Assembly (NCBI GenBank): GCA_902786745.1
Contig: CADADR010000013.1
Span: forward strand, 1-64,000
Origin: an uncultured Bacteroidia bacterium
Lineage (GTDB): Bacteria; Bacteroidota; Bacteroidia; Bacteroidales; F082
DNA length: 64,000 nucleotides
Reading direction: 5' to 3'
The position numbers and the translations under genes were made by a program. Shown piece after piece: positions 7,780 through 16,991 of the stretch (position 1 is its first letter; each line of letters begins with the position of its first letter). Under the pieces are notes generated by a model, which was not told the DNA's origin, made no database searches, and saw nothing but the letters and a program-made list of their open reading frames with translations.

Positions 7780-9591
7780 ATGCTCGACGTGATTAAGCTA
7801 TTACCCGATAGCGTTGCCAACCAGATTGCGGCGGGCGAGGTGATCCAAAGACCTGCATCGGCTGTGAAAGAGCTGATGGAGAATGCATTGGATGCTGGAG
7901 CCACGCAGATCGATTTGGTGGTGAAAGACGCCGGCAAGTCGATGATTATGGTCGTCGACAACGGCTGTGGCATGTCGGAAACCGACGCCCGTATGTGCTT
8001 TGAACGTCATGCCACCTCCAAGATCAGTAAGGCGGAGGACTTGTTCGCCATACGTACCATGGGTTTCCGCGGCGAGGCCTTGGCCAGCATAGCCGCCATC
8101 GCGCAAGTGGAGCTGAAGACGAGACGCAAGGAGGACGAAGTGGGTGTGAAGATCGTCAACGAAGGCTCTGTCGTCAAAGAACAGACGCTGGTGCCGATGC
8201 AACCGGGCACGACCTTCACGGTGAAAAACTTGTTTTTCAACGTGCCTGCCCGACGCAACTTCCTCAAGTCGCCCCAAGCCGAACTGCGCCATATCGTGGA
8301 GGAGTTCACCCGTGTCACGCTGATGAATCCTGAAATAGGCTTCACGTTCAACAGCGACGGCAAGGAGTTGTATCATCTCTATCCTGGTAACCTCAAGCAA
8401 CGTATCATGGGCTTGTTTGGGAGCAACTATGAGGAGAAGCTCCTTCCAGTGCGACAAGAGGCGGAACGTATCAGTATCGACGGCTATATCGTCAAGGCGG
8501 AGTTTGCCAAGAAGACCCGCGGCGAGCAGTATTTCTTTGTGAACAAGCGTTTCATCAAGCATGCTTATTTGCATCATGCCATCGAGAATGCCTTCATGGA
8601 GATGATCCCCAAGGACAGTTTCCCGGGTTATTTTCTGAATATAGAGGTGGATCCCGCTGATATTGACATCAACATTCATCCTACTAAGACTGAAGTCAAC
8701 TTCTTGGATGTCAAATTGGTGTATGCCATCCTGCATGCCGCGGTGCGCAAGGCCATCGGCCAGCACAACCTCTCACCGATGATCGACTTCGAGGAGTCGG
8801 CCGACCTGAACAACGACTTCAGCGCTGCCATGGGCATGTCGCAACCTCTGTCGTTCCCTAATATCCCCATCGATCCCAACTACAACCCATTCAGTAAGAC
8901 GCCTACCCATCATGAAGGTCGTCAATACGATGGCTATAAGCCCGAGCGTAATGCCTCGCCGGGCGACTGGCGTCTGCTCTATGGTGAACGTACTGACTTG
9001 CCGAACGAGACTGTCGAAGCGATAGAGGAGAAGCAATACAGAAGCCAATATCTGCAAGTGAACCAGTCGTATGTCGTGACCGCGGTGAAGTCGGGCATGT
9101 TGGTCATCGACCAACATCTGGCCCACATGCGTGTGCTTTTTGAGAAGTATCTGAAGGAGTTGGAAAACCATAGTGGTGTGTCGCAGCAGGAGCTGTTCCC
9201 TCAGGCCTTGACGCTTAACATGAACGACGCCTCGCTGTTGAAGGAGATGGTGCCTGAGTTGGAGAACCTGGGCTTCGTTTTGGAACAGGCCAACCCGACC
9301 ACTTTCATGATCAATGGGACGCCCTCTGATGCAGCAGGCTGCGATGCGGTCGCATTGTTGGAGCAGATTCTGGAGAATGCGAAGATCAACCGCACCGACC
9401 TGCAGCTCGACAGGAAGCTGAACCTGGCCAAGACCATGGCGTCGCAACTGGCCATCAAGGCGCAGACGCGGCTCTCGGAGGTGGAGATGCAGAACCTTGT
9501 GGATCAACTGTTTGCCTGTAATGTGGCCGAAGTCGCGCCTAACGGAAAGAAGATTTATGTGATTTTAAATATGGAGGATTTGTTTCAATGA
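7780..9591 (+). CDS. mutL: DNA mismatch repair protein MutL
   Basis: This 603-residue GHKL ATPase couples mismatch recognition by MutS to downstream repair. The N-terminal ATPase motifs are all present: ENALDAGA (about 34-41), DNGCGM (about 60), HATSKI and GFRGEALASI. The C-terminal dimerisation domain follows from about 415. The position of the endonuclease motif DQHA-x2-E-x4-E reads DQHLAHMRVLFE (about 443), so the Ala and first Glu are replaced, which suggests this MutL does not nick DNA. The stop overlaps the start of the rhomboid gene by four bases (ATGA), indicating translational coupling. Confidence 0.96.
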   Translation: MLDVIKLLPDSVANQIAAGEVIQRPASAVKELMENALDAGATQIDLVVKDAGKSMIMVVDNGCGMSETDARMCFERHATSKISKAEDLFAIRTMGFRGEALASIAAIAQVELKTRRKEDEVGVKIVNEGSVVKEQTLVPMQPGTTFTVKNLFFNVPARRNFLKSPQAELRHIVEEFTRVTLMNPEIGFTFNSDGKELYHLYPGNLKQRIMGLFGSNYEEKLLPVRQEAERISIDGYIVKAEFAKKTRGEQYFFVNKRFIKHAYLHHAIENAFMEMIPKDSFPGYFLNIEVDPADIDINIHPTKTEVNFLDVKLVYAILHAAVRKAIGQHNLSPMIDFEESADLNNDFSAAMGMSQPLSFPNIPIDPNYNPFSKTPTHHEGRQYDGYKPERNASPGDWRLLYGERTDLPNETVEAIEEKQYRSQYLQVNQSYVVTAVKSGMLVIDQHLAHMRVLFEKYLKELENHSGVSQQELFPQALTLNMNDASLLKEMVPELENLGFVLEQANPTTFMINGTPSDAAGCDAVALLEQILENAKINRTDLQLDRKLNLAKTMASQLAIKAQTRLSEVEMQNLVDQLFACNVAEVAPNGKKIYVILNMEDLFQ

Positions 9592-10508
9592 GTCAACAAT
9601 TCAGCCCCACGGGATTTAAGGTGCTGCCCACTGTGGTAAAACACCTATTGATTATCAACTGTTTGTTTTTTCTGGCAACTTTTACTTTTGAGCGTTTTCA
9701 TATCGACCTGACGGAGTATCTGGGCCTTCATTTCTTCAAGGCCAGCCATTTCCATCCCTATCAGCTGATTACCTATATGTTCATGCACGCCAACTTCGGG
9801 CACCTGTTTTTCAATATGTTTGCCCTTTGGATGTTTGGCAACACGCTTGAAAACCTTTGGGGTTCAAAGCGTTTCCTATTGTTCTATATGGTGTGCGGCA
9901 TCGGCGCAGGTCTCTGCCAAGAGTTGGTGCAATACATACAATATGCCACCTCCTTGGCCAACTATGCCACGGTGAATATGGGCGGCAACATCGTTACGAT
10001 GGACACCTACCTGAACATGATGAACACCGTCGGTGCTTCGGGCGCCATTTACGGTCTGTTGCTGGCTTTCGGTATGATGTTCCCCAATTCGATGATTTAC
10101 TTCTATTTCCTGATCCCCATCAAGGCCAAGTGGTTTGTCATCGGTTATGCGGTCATCGAGCTGATCACGGGACTCACTGGAGTCGACAATGTGGCGCATT
10201 TCGCTCACTTGGGTGGCATGCTGTTCGGCTTGATCCTGATCCTGTATTGGAAGAAGAACCCCGCTGGGCCCAACAAGAACTTCAGAAAGCTGAAAGACGT
10301 CTTCCAATCGTGGAAGAAAAGGTCGCGCACGAAATACACGCGTTATGAGGAGGTATACGACAAGGTGCCTCGCTCCGACGAGGATTACAACTACCAAAAA
10401 GCTCAGAAAGAGAAAGATATCGACGCCATTCTCGACAAGGTGGCAAAGAACGGCTACAGCAGCCTGACCGATGAGGAGAAGGAATTCCTCTTTAAAAACA
10501 GTAAATGA
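9588..10508 (+). CDS. Rhomboid family intramembrane serine protease
   Basis: This 306-residue polytopic membrane protein has the rhomboid signatures: HANFGHLFFNMFALWMFG in the loop and helix 2 region (about 66-83), the catalytic serine in GASGAIYG (about 149-156), and the catalytic histidine in AHFAHLGG (about 202-209). Rhomboids cleave transmembrane helices of client proteins inside the membrane. A charged cytoplasmic tail follows the last helix (about 225-306). It overlaps mutL by four bases and is followed at one base by an EEP-family gene. The substrate is unknown. Confidence 0.93.
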   Translation: MSQQFSPTGFKVLPTVVKHLLIINCLFFLATFTFERFHIDLTEYLGLHFFKASHFHPYQLITYMFMHANFGHLFFNMFALWMFGNTLENLWGSKRFLLFYMVCGIGAGLCQELVQYIQYATSLANYATVNMGGNIVTMDTYLNMMNTVGASGAIYGLLLAFGMMFPNSMIYFYFLIPIKAKWFVIGYAVIELITGLTGVDNVAHFAHLGGMLFGLILILYWKKNPAGPNKNFRKLKDVFQSWKKRSRTKYTRYEEVYDKVPRSDEDYNYQKAQKEKDIDAILDKVAKNGYSSLTDEEKEFLFKNSK

Positions 10509-10509
10509 C

Positions 10510-11619
10510 ATGGAAGAAAGAGAGAAGGGTAGAAGAGGCTTTTTTGGGAGGCTGCTGGTGTTTGTCCTGACGCTGCTAGCCCTTGTGGGCTTGGTGGCCA
10601 TGGCCTTGAGCGTGATCAACGGCTTCATCAACCCGCGGAATTTCATCTGGACCACGGTCTTCGGACTGGCGTTTTGGGAGATCTTTATCTTCAACGTGGT
10701 GGTGTTCCTGTTGCTGTTGTTGCTGTGGTCGCGCAAAGTGTGGATTGCCGTCTTGGCGCTTTTGGTGGCCATTCCGGGATTGAAGCGCTCCTATTCCTTC
10801 GGTCATAAGGTCGAAGCCCCTTCGAGTGTCCGAATCATGAGCTACAATGTCCATAACTTCGACCATGTCGACGGGAAGACGGACAAGGAGAGTATGGCCC
10901 GACTGGTGATGGATAAGGTGCAAGAGGAAAACCCCGACATCTTGTGCTGCCAGGAGTTTTCTGCTTTCAAGAACGGTGTCACACGTCCCCAGTGCATTGA
11001 CTTGTTTGCTAAGGCTTCGGGCTATCCTTATGTGTATTACAACAAGAAACGTAACTATGGCGGCAATGTGGTCTTCTCGAAGTACCCCGTTGAGAAGGTT
11101 GACGAGGACAGTGGCTTCGGCCAGGAGAACACCTATGGCATCATGGTCTCGGTGGATGCAGGTGAGAAAGGCAAGTTCTATGTGGCTAATGTCCATCTGC
11201 TCTCCTATATGATCACCGATAATGAGATTGAGCTCTTGGTGGGGAGCGCCGAACGCCAGAACCTCGACACTTTGGGTAAGACCTTGCTGCATAAGTTGAA
11301 CTTTGCCTTCCAACGCCGTAGCGAAGAGCTGCAGCGTTTGCTTGAGGGGATGCCCTCCGTCGACGCCCCTGTGCTGATGTGCGGCGACTTCAACGAACCG
11401 CCTTTGTCATACAACTATAACCAGATGCGTAAGGCAGGTTTTGTTGACACCTTCACCGAGGTGGGTCGTGGCATCAAGCCGACCTATGCGGGCAAGTTAC
11501 CGCTGCTGCGCATCGATTACATCTGGTCCGACATGGCCGTGACGCCGCTTCACTTCGAGCGCTGCCGTTTCAAGGCCTCAGACCATTATCCTATCCTGTT
11601 AGATTTCAAAATCAAGTAA
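10510..11619 (+). CDS. Membrane-anchored endonuclease/exonuclease/phosphatase (EEP) family protein
   Basis: This 369-residue protein has three hydrophobic segments (about 12-90) followed by an EEP fold (about 108-369). Seen motifs are MSYNVHNF, DILCCQE (metal-binding Glu), MCGDFNEPP (Asp and Asn), DYIWSD and SDHYPI (terminal Asp-His). EEP enzymes hydrolyse phosphodiesters in nucleic acids or lipids; the membrane anchor fits an envelope-facing nuclease or phosphodiesterase. I chose the ATG at 10510 because the frame upstream lies inside the rhomboid gene. One base separates it from the rhomboid stop. Confidence 0.88.
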   Translation: MEEREKGRRGFFGRLLVFVLTLLALVGLVAMALSVINGFINPRNFIWTTVFGLAFWEIFIFNVVVFLLLLLLWSRKVWIAVLALLVAIPGLKRSYSFGHKVEAPSSVRIMSYNVHNFDHVDGKTDKESMARLVMDKVQEENPDILCCQEFSAFKNGVTRPQCIDLFAKASGYPYVYYNKKRNYGGNVVFSKYPVEKVDEDSGFGQENTYGIMVSVDAGEKGKFYVANVHLLSYMITDNEIELLVGSAERQNLDTLGKTLLHKLNFAFQRRSEELQRLLEGMPSVDAPVLMCGDFNEPPLSYNYNQMRKAGFVDTFTEVGRGIKPTYAGKLPLLRIDYIWSDMAVTPLHFERCRFKASDHYPILLDFKIK

Positions 11620-11621
11620 AT

Positions 11622-13007
11622 ATGACCCTGATCAAATCCATATCCGGCATTCGTGGCACCATTGGCGGCCAGCCGGGCGACAACCTCACGCCAATCGACA
11701 TGGTGAAATTCACCGCTGCTTTCGTCAAATTCGTGCAACATCATAAAGGGGTGAAACGCCCCAAGGTCGTCGTGGGCCGCGACGCCCGTCTCTCAGGCTT
11801 CCTCGTCAACCAGGTGGTCTGCGGCACGCTGCAGGCCATGGGCGCCGATGTGCTCGACATCGGGCTGAGCACGACGCCTACCACTGAGATTGCCGTCACC
11901 GGACTGAAGGCCGATGCTGGCATCATCCTCACAGCCAGCCACAATCCTGCCCAGTGGAATGCCTTGAAGCTCCTCAACGAGAAGGGCGAGTTCATCTCGG
12001 CCGCCGAAGGCGCCTGGCTGCTCGACGTGGCTGCCAAGGACGACTTCGACTTCGTACCGATTGAGGAAATCGGCAGCTATCAGTTGGTTGAAGGCTGGAT
12101 GGACAAGCATGTCGAAATGGTGTGCCAACTACCTTTGGTCAACAAAGAGGTGATTGAGAAGGCCAACTTCAAGGTGGCCGTGGATGCGGTCAACTCGACG
12201 GGCGGCATCGCCATCCCCAAGATGCTGCGTGCCCTCGGCGTGAAAGAGGTGCTGGAACTCAACTGCGAGCCTACGGGTAAGTTTGCCCACACGCCTGAGC
12301 CTTTGGCGCAGAACCTCACCGACATCTGCCGTTATGTGAAGGAGCAGGGCTGCGACTTTGGCGTGGTCGTCGACCCTGACGTCGACCGTCTGGTCTTCGT
12401 CAAGGAAGATGGCGAGCTGTTTGGCGAGGAGTACACTTTGGTCTCGGTGGCCGATTTCATCCTGAAGCATACACCTGGACCGACGGTGAGCAACCTCTCT
12501 TCAACCCGTGCTTTACGTGATGTGACGCAAAAACATGGACAGCAATACTTTGCTGCTACCGTAGGCGAGGTCAATGTGGTGGAAAAGATGAAAGAAGTCG
12601 GTGCTGTCATCGGCGGCGAAGGCAATGGCGGTGTCATCTATCCCGAGTTGCACTATGGCCGCGATGCCTTGGTCGGCACGGCATTGTTCCTGACCCAACT
12701 GGCCGAGAAGAAGGTGAAATGCTCCGAGCTGAAAAAGGAATATCCCGCCTATTTCATGTCGAAGAACAAGATCCAGCTGACGCCAACCACCGACGTGGAC
12801 GGCATCTTGGCCAAGTTCGCCGAGAAGTTCAAGAACGAGCAGGTGACTACCATCGACGGCGTGAAGATTGACTTTGAGGAAGGCTGGGTGCATCTGCGCA
12901 AGTCGAACACTGAGCCTATCATTCGTATTTACAGCGAAGGCAAGACCGAGGCCGAAGCCGAGCGTTTTGCCAACATGATACTTGAAGAAGCTAAAACCAT
13001 GGTGTGA
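11622..13007 (+). CDS. glmM: Phosphoglucosamine mutase-type phosphohexomutase
   Basis: This 461-residue alpha-D-phosphohexomutase carries the phosphoserine loop TASHNPAQWNALK (Ser about 105), the metal-binding loop DPDVDRLVF (about 251), the sugar-binding loop GEGNGGVIYPE, and the phosphate-binding RKSNTEPIIRIYSE at the C-terminus. In Bacteroidota this form is usually annotated GlmM, which turns glucosamine-6-phosphate into glucosamine-1-phosphate for peptidoglycan and LPS precursors. A phosphomannomutase/phosphoglucomutase role cannot be excluded from sequence alone. It lies two bases after the EEP gene and shares one base with ltaE. Confidence 0.88.
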   Translation: MTLIKSISGIRGTIGGQPGDNLTPIDMVKFTAAFVKFVQHHKGVKRPKVVVGRDARLSGFLVNQVVCGTLQAMGADVLDIGLSTTPTTEIAVTGLKADAGIILTASHNPAQWNALKLLNEKGEFISAAEGAWLLDVAAKDDFDFVPIEEIGSYQLVEGWMDKHVEMVCQLPLVNKEVIEKANFKVAVDAVNSTGGIAIPKMLRALGVKEVLELNCEPTGKFAHTPEPLAQNLTDICRYVKEQGCDFGVVVDPDVDRLVFVKEDGELFGEEYTLVSVADFILKHTPGPTVSNLSSTRALRDVTQKHGQQYFAATVGEVNVVEKMKEVGAVIGGEGNGGVIYPELHYGRDALVGTALFLTQLAEKKVKCSELKKEYPAYFMSKNKIQLTPTTDVDGILAKFAEKFKNEQVTTIDGVKIDFEEGWVHLRKSNTEPIIRIYSEGKTEAEAERFANMILEEAKTMV

Positions 13008-14035
13008 TGAAAAGAGGATTTGGAAGCGACAACCATTCGGGTATCTGTCCCGAGGTGATGGAAGCCATCGCCCGCGTGAACAAAGAGCATGCGTTGGCCT
13101 ATGGTGATGATGAATACTGCGCTGCTACCGAGGCGAAGTTCCGCGAGCAGTTTGGCGAGCAGGCGAGGGTGTTCTTCGCCTTCAACGGCACGGGGTGCAA
13201 CACCTTGTGCATCGATGCCTTGACCAAGTCTCACGAAGCCGTGGTGTGTGCCGAGAGCGCCCATATCAACGTGGACGAATGCGGTGCGCCCCAGCGTATC
13301 GTGGGCTGCCGTCTGTTGACGGTCGACACCCCCGACGGCAAGTTGACGCCTGCTTTGATCAAGACGCGGCTGCATGGCTTCGGCTTCGAACACCACTCTC
13401 AGCCCAAGTTGATCAGCATCACACAGCCGACGGAGTTGGGCACCTTGTATACCTTGGATGAGATCAAAGCCATCGTGGGTTTGGCAAGGGAGTACAACAT
13501 GTACGTCCACATCGACGGTGCCCGATTGGGTAACGCCGCCGTGGCGTTGGGTTGCACCTTCAAGGAGATGACCACCGACCTTGGTGTGGATGCCGTCTCC
13601 TTTGGCGGCACCAAGAACGGCCTGATGATGGGAGAGGCGGTCGTGCTTCTCAATCCCAACGTCTGTCCCGATTTCAAATACCGTCGCAAGCAGGCCATGC
13701 AACTCTGCTCGAAGATGCGTTTCATCGCGGCCCAGTTCGATGCCTATTTCGAGAACGACCTATGGCGTCGTAACGCCGAGCACTCCAATAAGATGGCTCA
13801 GTTGCTTTATAAGGCAGTGAAAGACATCCCAGGCGTCAACATCGTCTATCCCGTGCAAGCCAACGGCGTGTTCGCACAACTGCCTCGCAAGGTGTGGAAG
13901 GAACTGCAAAACCACTATTTCTTCTACGACTGGGACGAGGATGCCGATGTGGTGCGTTGGATGTGCGCCTACGACACCACTGAGGATGACATCAGGTGTT
14001 TTGCTGAGAAGCTGAAGGAACTGATAAGCCAATAA
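13007..14035 (+). CDS. ltaE: Low-specificity L-threonine aldolase (PLP enzyme)
   Basis: This 342-residue fold type I PLP enzyme cleaves L-threonine or allo-threonine to glycine and acetaldehyde. Visible motifs are FGSDNHSG at the N-terminus, HIDGARLGNAA (PLP-binding Asp) and SFGGTKNGLMMGEAV with the Schiff-base lysine near 201. The ATG at 13007 (TGATG overlap with glmM) is preferred to an in-frame GTG three bases earlier. It ends the five-gene mutL-to-ltaE run and converges on cyuA, leaving five bases between stops. Confidence 0.9.
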   Translation: MKRGFGSDNHSGICPEVMEAIARVNKEHALAYGDDEYCAATEAKFREQFGEQARVFFAFNGTGCNTLCIDALTKSHEAVVCAESAHINVDECGAPQRIVGCRLLTVDTPDGKLTPALIKTRLHGFGFEHHSQPKLISITQPTELGTLYTLDEIKAIVGLAREYNMYVHIDGARLGNAAVALGCTFKEMTTDLGVDAVSFGGTKNGLMMGEAVVLLNPNVCPDFKYRRKQAMQLCSKMRFIAAQFDAYFENDLWRRNAEHSNKMAQLLYKAVKDIPGVNIVYPVQANGVFAQLPRKVWKELQNHYFFYDWDEDADVVRWMCAYDTTEDDIRCFAEKLKELISQ

Positions 14036-14040
14036 GAGGC

Positions 14041-15312
14041 TTATTCCACCATTATCTTAAGGATCTCCACGTCGGTCTCCTTCATGCCGTAGCGGCCGAG
14101 GCAACCGATGTGGTCGATGGTCTCTTCAACGTCCTTGCCGATGATACCGTCGCCGCCAAGGAGGTTGCAGCCTTGTTTGCTCATCTCATAGCCCAGGATG
14201 CCCGCCTCCACGGAGAGGGCGATCTTGCCGGCGCAAGAGGGCTTGGCGCCATCGCAGACGATGCCGGCGGCCATGCCGAGGGCGTTTTCAAGGGTGTGCT
14301 CGATGATGCTGAGCGGCTCGCCCATAAGGTAGGCGATGCCACAACCTGAGGCACAACCTGCACTGACGGCACCGCAATATGCTGAGAGTCTACCGATACC
14401 GGTCTTTTGGTGGATGGCCACGAGGTTTGACAAGGCCACGGCGCGAATCGTGCGTTCCTCGTCGATGTTGTATTCTTCGGCGTAGGCGAGGATAGGCAGG
14501 CTGACCGTCATGCCTTGGTTGCCGCTGCCTGAGTTGATGATGACAGGCATCTCGCAGCCGCTCATACGGGCGTCGCTGCCAGCTGCCGCCCAGGCACGGG
14601 CTTTGATTCTCACGTCGGTGCCGAAACTGAGTATGGTGCTGCCTATGTTGGCGCCCCAGTTGTTCTTCAGGCCTTCCTGCGAGATGGCTTTGTTGCATTC
14701 GATCTGAGGATTGATGATGGGCTTGAGGTCTTCGATGTCGACAGTGTTGGCGAAGTCGTAGATGCCTTTCATGCTGAGGCAGCTGCGGTCGGTGAGCTTG
14801 GTGGCACCGCTATCTTCATAGCCCGAGTCGAACAACACCTGGTCGTCTTTCTCCATCTTCACGATGTTGGTGTGGAAACCCGCGATGCGCACGCTGGCGG
14901 AGTGTTCATCATTATATAAGGTGACCGTCACGTCAAGCTGGGCGATGACGTTGAGCGGGACGATGGTCATCAAAGTGTTGTCTAAGAATTCGGCGATTTC
15001 CTTCTTTTGTTCCGGTGTCACCTCGGCGATGACCTCAAGGGCTTTCTTGGGGTTGCCGGCCACGATGCCAGCCGCCACCGAGGCCTTCAGGCCTTTCATG
15101 CCCTTGGTGTTGGGCACGATGACGCTCTTCACGTTCTTGATGATGTTGCCGCTGGCTTTGATCTCCACACGTTTCGGCATGGTGCCAAGGATTTCATGGG
15201 CTTTGGCGGCAGCATAAGCCAAGCAAATCGGTTCGGTGCAGCCCATGGCGGGCACGAGTTCTTCCTTGAGGATGTTCAAGTATGAAATATACAAACAATC
15301 GCTTTTATCCAT
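14041..15312 (-). CDS. cyuA: L-cysteine desulfidase / UPF0597 family (serine dehydratase alpha-like)
   Basis: This 423-residue protein matches the CyuA/YhaM/UPF0597 family, related to the alpha chain of iron-sulfur serine dehydratases. It opens with LVPAMGCTEPICLAYAAA, whose Cys is a conserved cluster ligand. Further conserved regions are SGSGNQGMTVSLP and CGAVSAGCASGCGIAYL (more cluster cysteines). The enzyme breaks down L-cysteine to pyruvate, ammonia and sulfide. It is monocistronic, divergent from gapdh, with its own promoter box. Confidence 0.87.
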   Translation of the reverse strand: MDKSDCLYISYLNILKEELVPAMGCTEPICLAYAAAKAHEILGTMPKRVEIKASGNIIKNVKSVIVPNTKGMKGLKASVAAGIVAGNPKKALEVIAEVTPEQKKEIAEFLDNTLMTIVPLNVIAQLDVTVTLYNDEHSASVRIAGFHTNIVKMEKDDQVLFDSGYEDSGATKLTDRSCLSMKGIYDFANTVDIEDLKPIINPQIECNKAISQEGLKNNWGANIGSTILSFGTDVRIKARAWAAAGSDARMSGCEMPVIINSGSGNQGMTVSLPILAYAEEYNIDEERTIRAVALSNLVAIHQKTGIGRLSAYCGAVSAGCASGCGIAYLMGEPLSIIEHTLENALGMAAGIVCDGAKPSCAGKIALSVEAGILGYEMSKQGCNLLGGDGIIGKDVEETIDHIGCLGRYGMKETDVEILKIMVE

Positions 15313-15332
15313 TGAATGCTTCTATTTTTCGG

Positions 15333-15340
15333 CAAAAATA
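15333..15340 (-). promoter_or_regulatory. -7 box of cyuA
   Basis: On the minus strand TATTTTTG, 20 bases upstream of the cyuA ATG. A T-rich tract lies upstream and the -33 box is unclear. Confidence 0.5.
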
Positions 15341-15359
15341 CAAAAAAAAGTGCTTTTCA

Positions 15360-15390
15360 TTTGTTTGGATTAAAATAATGCCTAACTTTG
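15360..15390 (+). promoter_or_regulatory. Promoter of the GAPDH gene
   Basis: TTTG (15360-15363), a 19-base spacer, then TAACTTTG (15383-15390). This is a full match to the Bacteroidota consensus. The leader is about 45 nt. Confidence 0.72.
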
Positions 15391-15438
15391 CCAAAAATCT
15401 CAGCAATTAACCCAATGTAGAATAAAATTGTTTCAATC

Positions 15439-16890
15439 ATGAACGACAGTTTTGAATCATCCTTGAAGGCGTGGAATGAAAATGAAAAAGCCGCCAATGA
15501 ACTCATCAACATCGTTGGAAGACTGTGGTACGACAAGTCGGTCGAGCTGATCATGTTGCGTTCGCTGCTGGTCAACCGTGGTTCGGGTAAGATCCTGAAC
15601 AAGCATCTCCGTGCCGCGACGGTGTTGGGCAAGCCTGTCCGCGTGCAGGACTCGTTGCTCATCGCTAAGGCCCTCCTTGCCGAGAACCTCGCACCCGCCC
15701 GTATCGACCTCGGCCGCCTCAACTCCGAGTGGACGGATGAGAAAGAGAAGTATAATAACAACGTGACTGCCTTTGTCCGCGACAAGCTCAGCTACATCAT
15801 CGATGCCAACCCGCGCAGCAACAAGGTGCAGGACGTCATCCTTTATGGTTTCGGTCGTATCGGTCGTATCCTTTGCCGTGAGATGACGGAAATGGCTGGC
15901 CGTGGCGACGCCCTTCGCGTCCGCGCCATCGTCACCCGCAAGAACTCGCCTGAGGACATCCTGAAGCGTATCAACCTGTTCCGCACCGACTCGGTGCACC
16001 GTTACTTCCACGGCGTGTGCATGCCCATCCCGGGTGAGAACGCCATGATGGTCAACGGTCAGAAGATCCTCTTCCTCGAAAGCAAGAACCCCGAGGACCT
16101 CGACTACACGCAATATGGCATCAACGATGCTTTGTTGATCGACAACACGGGTGCTTTCCGTGACAGAGAGTCGCTGTCGCGTCACCTGCAGGCCAAGGGT
16201 GTAGCCAAGGTGCTGCTCACCGCTCCTGGTAAGGGCGACATCCCGAATGTGGTGTACGGCGTCAACCAAGACACGCTTGACCTCGAAAACGAGACCATCT
16301 TCTCGGCTGCCAGCTGCACCACCAACGCCATCGTGCCGGGTCTGGAAGTCATGCTGAAGAACTTCGGCATTGTGAAGGGTCACATCGAGACCATCCACAG
16401 CTACACCAACGACCAGAACCTGCTGGACAACTACCACAAGAAAGAGCGTCGTGGTCGTTCGGCCCCGTTGAACATGGTCATCACCGAGACGGGTGCTGGC
16501 AAGGCCGCTGCCAAGGCTATTCCTGAATTGAAGGGCAAACTGACGAGCAACGCTGTGCGTGTACCTACGCCTGATGTCTCCTTGGCCGTGCTCGCTCTCG
16601 ACCTTGAGCGCGAGACCACCGTTGAGGAAGTCAATGAGGCCTTCCGCAAGGCTTGCTTGGAGGGCAACCTCATCGAGCAGATCCGCTTCAGCAGCAACAC
16701 CGAGTTCGTCTCGAGCGACGGCATCGGCGACAGTTGCGCCTGCATCTTCGACGCCCCGGCCACCAAGGTCAGTGAAGACGGCAAGACCGTGATCCTTTAT
16801 CTGTGGTACGACAACGAGTTCGGCTACAGCAATCAGGTGGTCCGCCTCGCTCGTCACATCGGCCAGGTGAAGAGCTATCGTTACTATTGA
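15439..16890 (+). CDS. gapA: Glyceraldehyde-3-phosphate dehydrogenase, long form
   Basis: This 483-residue protein is about 140 residues longer than standard GAPDH. Residues 1 to about 132 are a helical N-terminal extension. The NAD-binding motif LYGFGRIGRILCREM starts near 136, and the catalytic cysteine lies in SAASCTTNAIVPGLE (Cys about 293). The C-terminal WYDNEFGYSNQ motif is intact. The enzyme interconverts glyceraldehyde-3-phosphate and 1,3-bisphosphoglycerate. The extension resembles that of long GAPDHs annotated in some bacteria; its role is unknown to me. The gene has its own promoter and terminator. Confidence 0.93.
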   Translation: MNDSFESSLKAWNENEKAANELINIVGRLWYDKSVELIMLRSLLVNRGSGKILNKHLRAATVLGKPVRVQDSLLIAKALLAENLAPARIDLGRLNSEWTDEKEKYNNNVTAFVRDKLSYIIDANPRSNKVQDVILYGFGRIGRILCREMTEMAGRGDALRVRAIVTRKNSPEDILKRINLFRTDSVHRYFHGVCMPIPGENAMMVNGQKILFLESKNPEDLDYTQYGINDALLIDNTGAFRDRESLSRHLQAKGVAKVLLTAPGKGDIPNVVYGVNQDTLDLENETIFSAASCTTNAIVPGLEVMLKNFGIVKGHIETIHSYTNDQNLLDNYHKKERRGRSAPLNMVITETGAGKAAAKAIPELKGKLTSNAVRVPTPDVSLAVLALDLERETTVEEVNEAFRKACLEGNLIEQIRFSSNTEFVSSDGIGDSCACIFDAPATKVSEDGKTVILYLWYDNEFGYSNQVVRLARHIGQVKSYRYY

Positions 16891-16925
16891 TTCAGTACTT
16901 TCACTGAAAAAGTAGTATTGTCAAA

Positions 16926-16956
16926 CGAAAAAGTGTCCTTCGGGACACTTTTTTTC
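16926..16956 (+). terminator. Terminator of the GAPDH gene
   Basis: GAAAAAGTGTCC (16927-16938), loop TTCG, then GGACACTTTTTTTC (16943-16956). Confidence 0.85.
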
Positions 16957-16957
16957 G

Positions 16958-16965
16958 TATTTTTG
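16958..16965 (+). promoter_or_regulatory. -7 box of yidC
   Basis: TATTTTTG immediately after the GAPDH terminator, 26 bases upstream of the yidC ATG. Confidence 0.55.
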
Positions 16966-16991
16966 CTGCCTTATTTGCAAATTAAAACCCA

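Noticed and set aside
15457..16857. 466-codon open frame opposite the GAPDH gene
   Set aside because: Antisense shadow of a strongly biased gene; it ends within the true gene and has no promoter or terminator.
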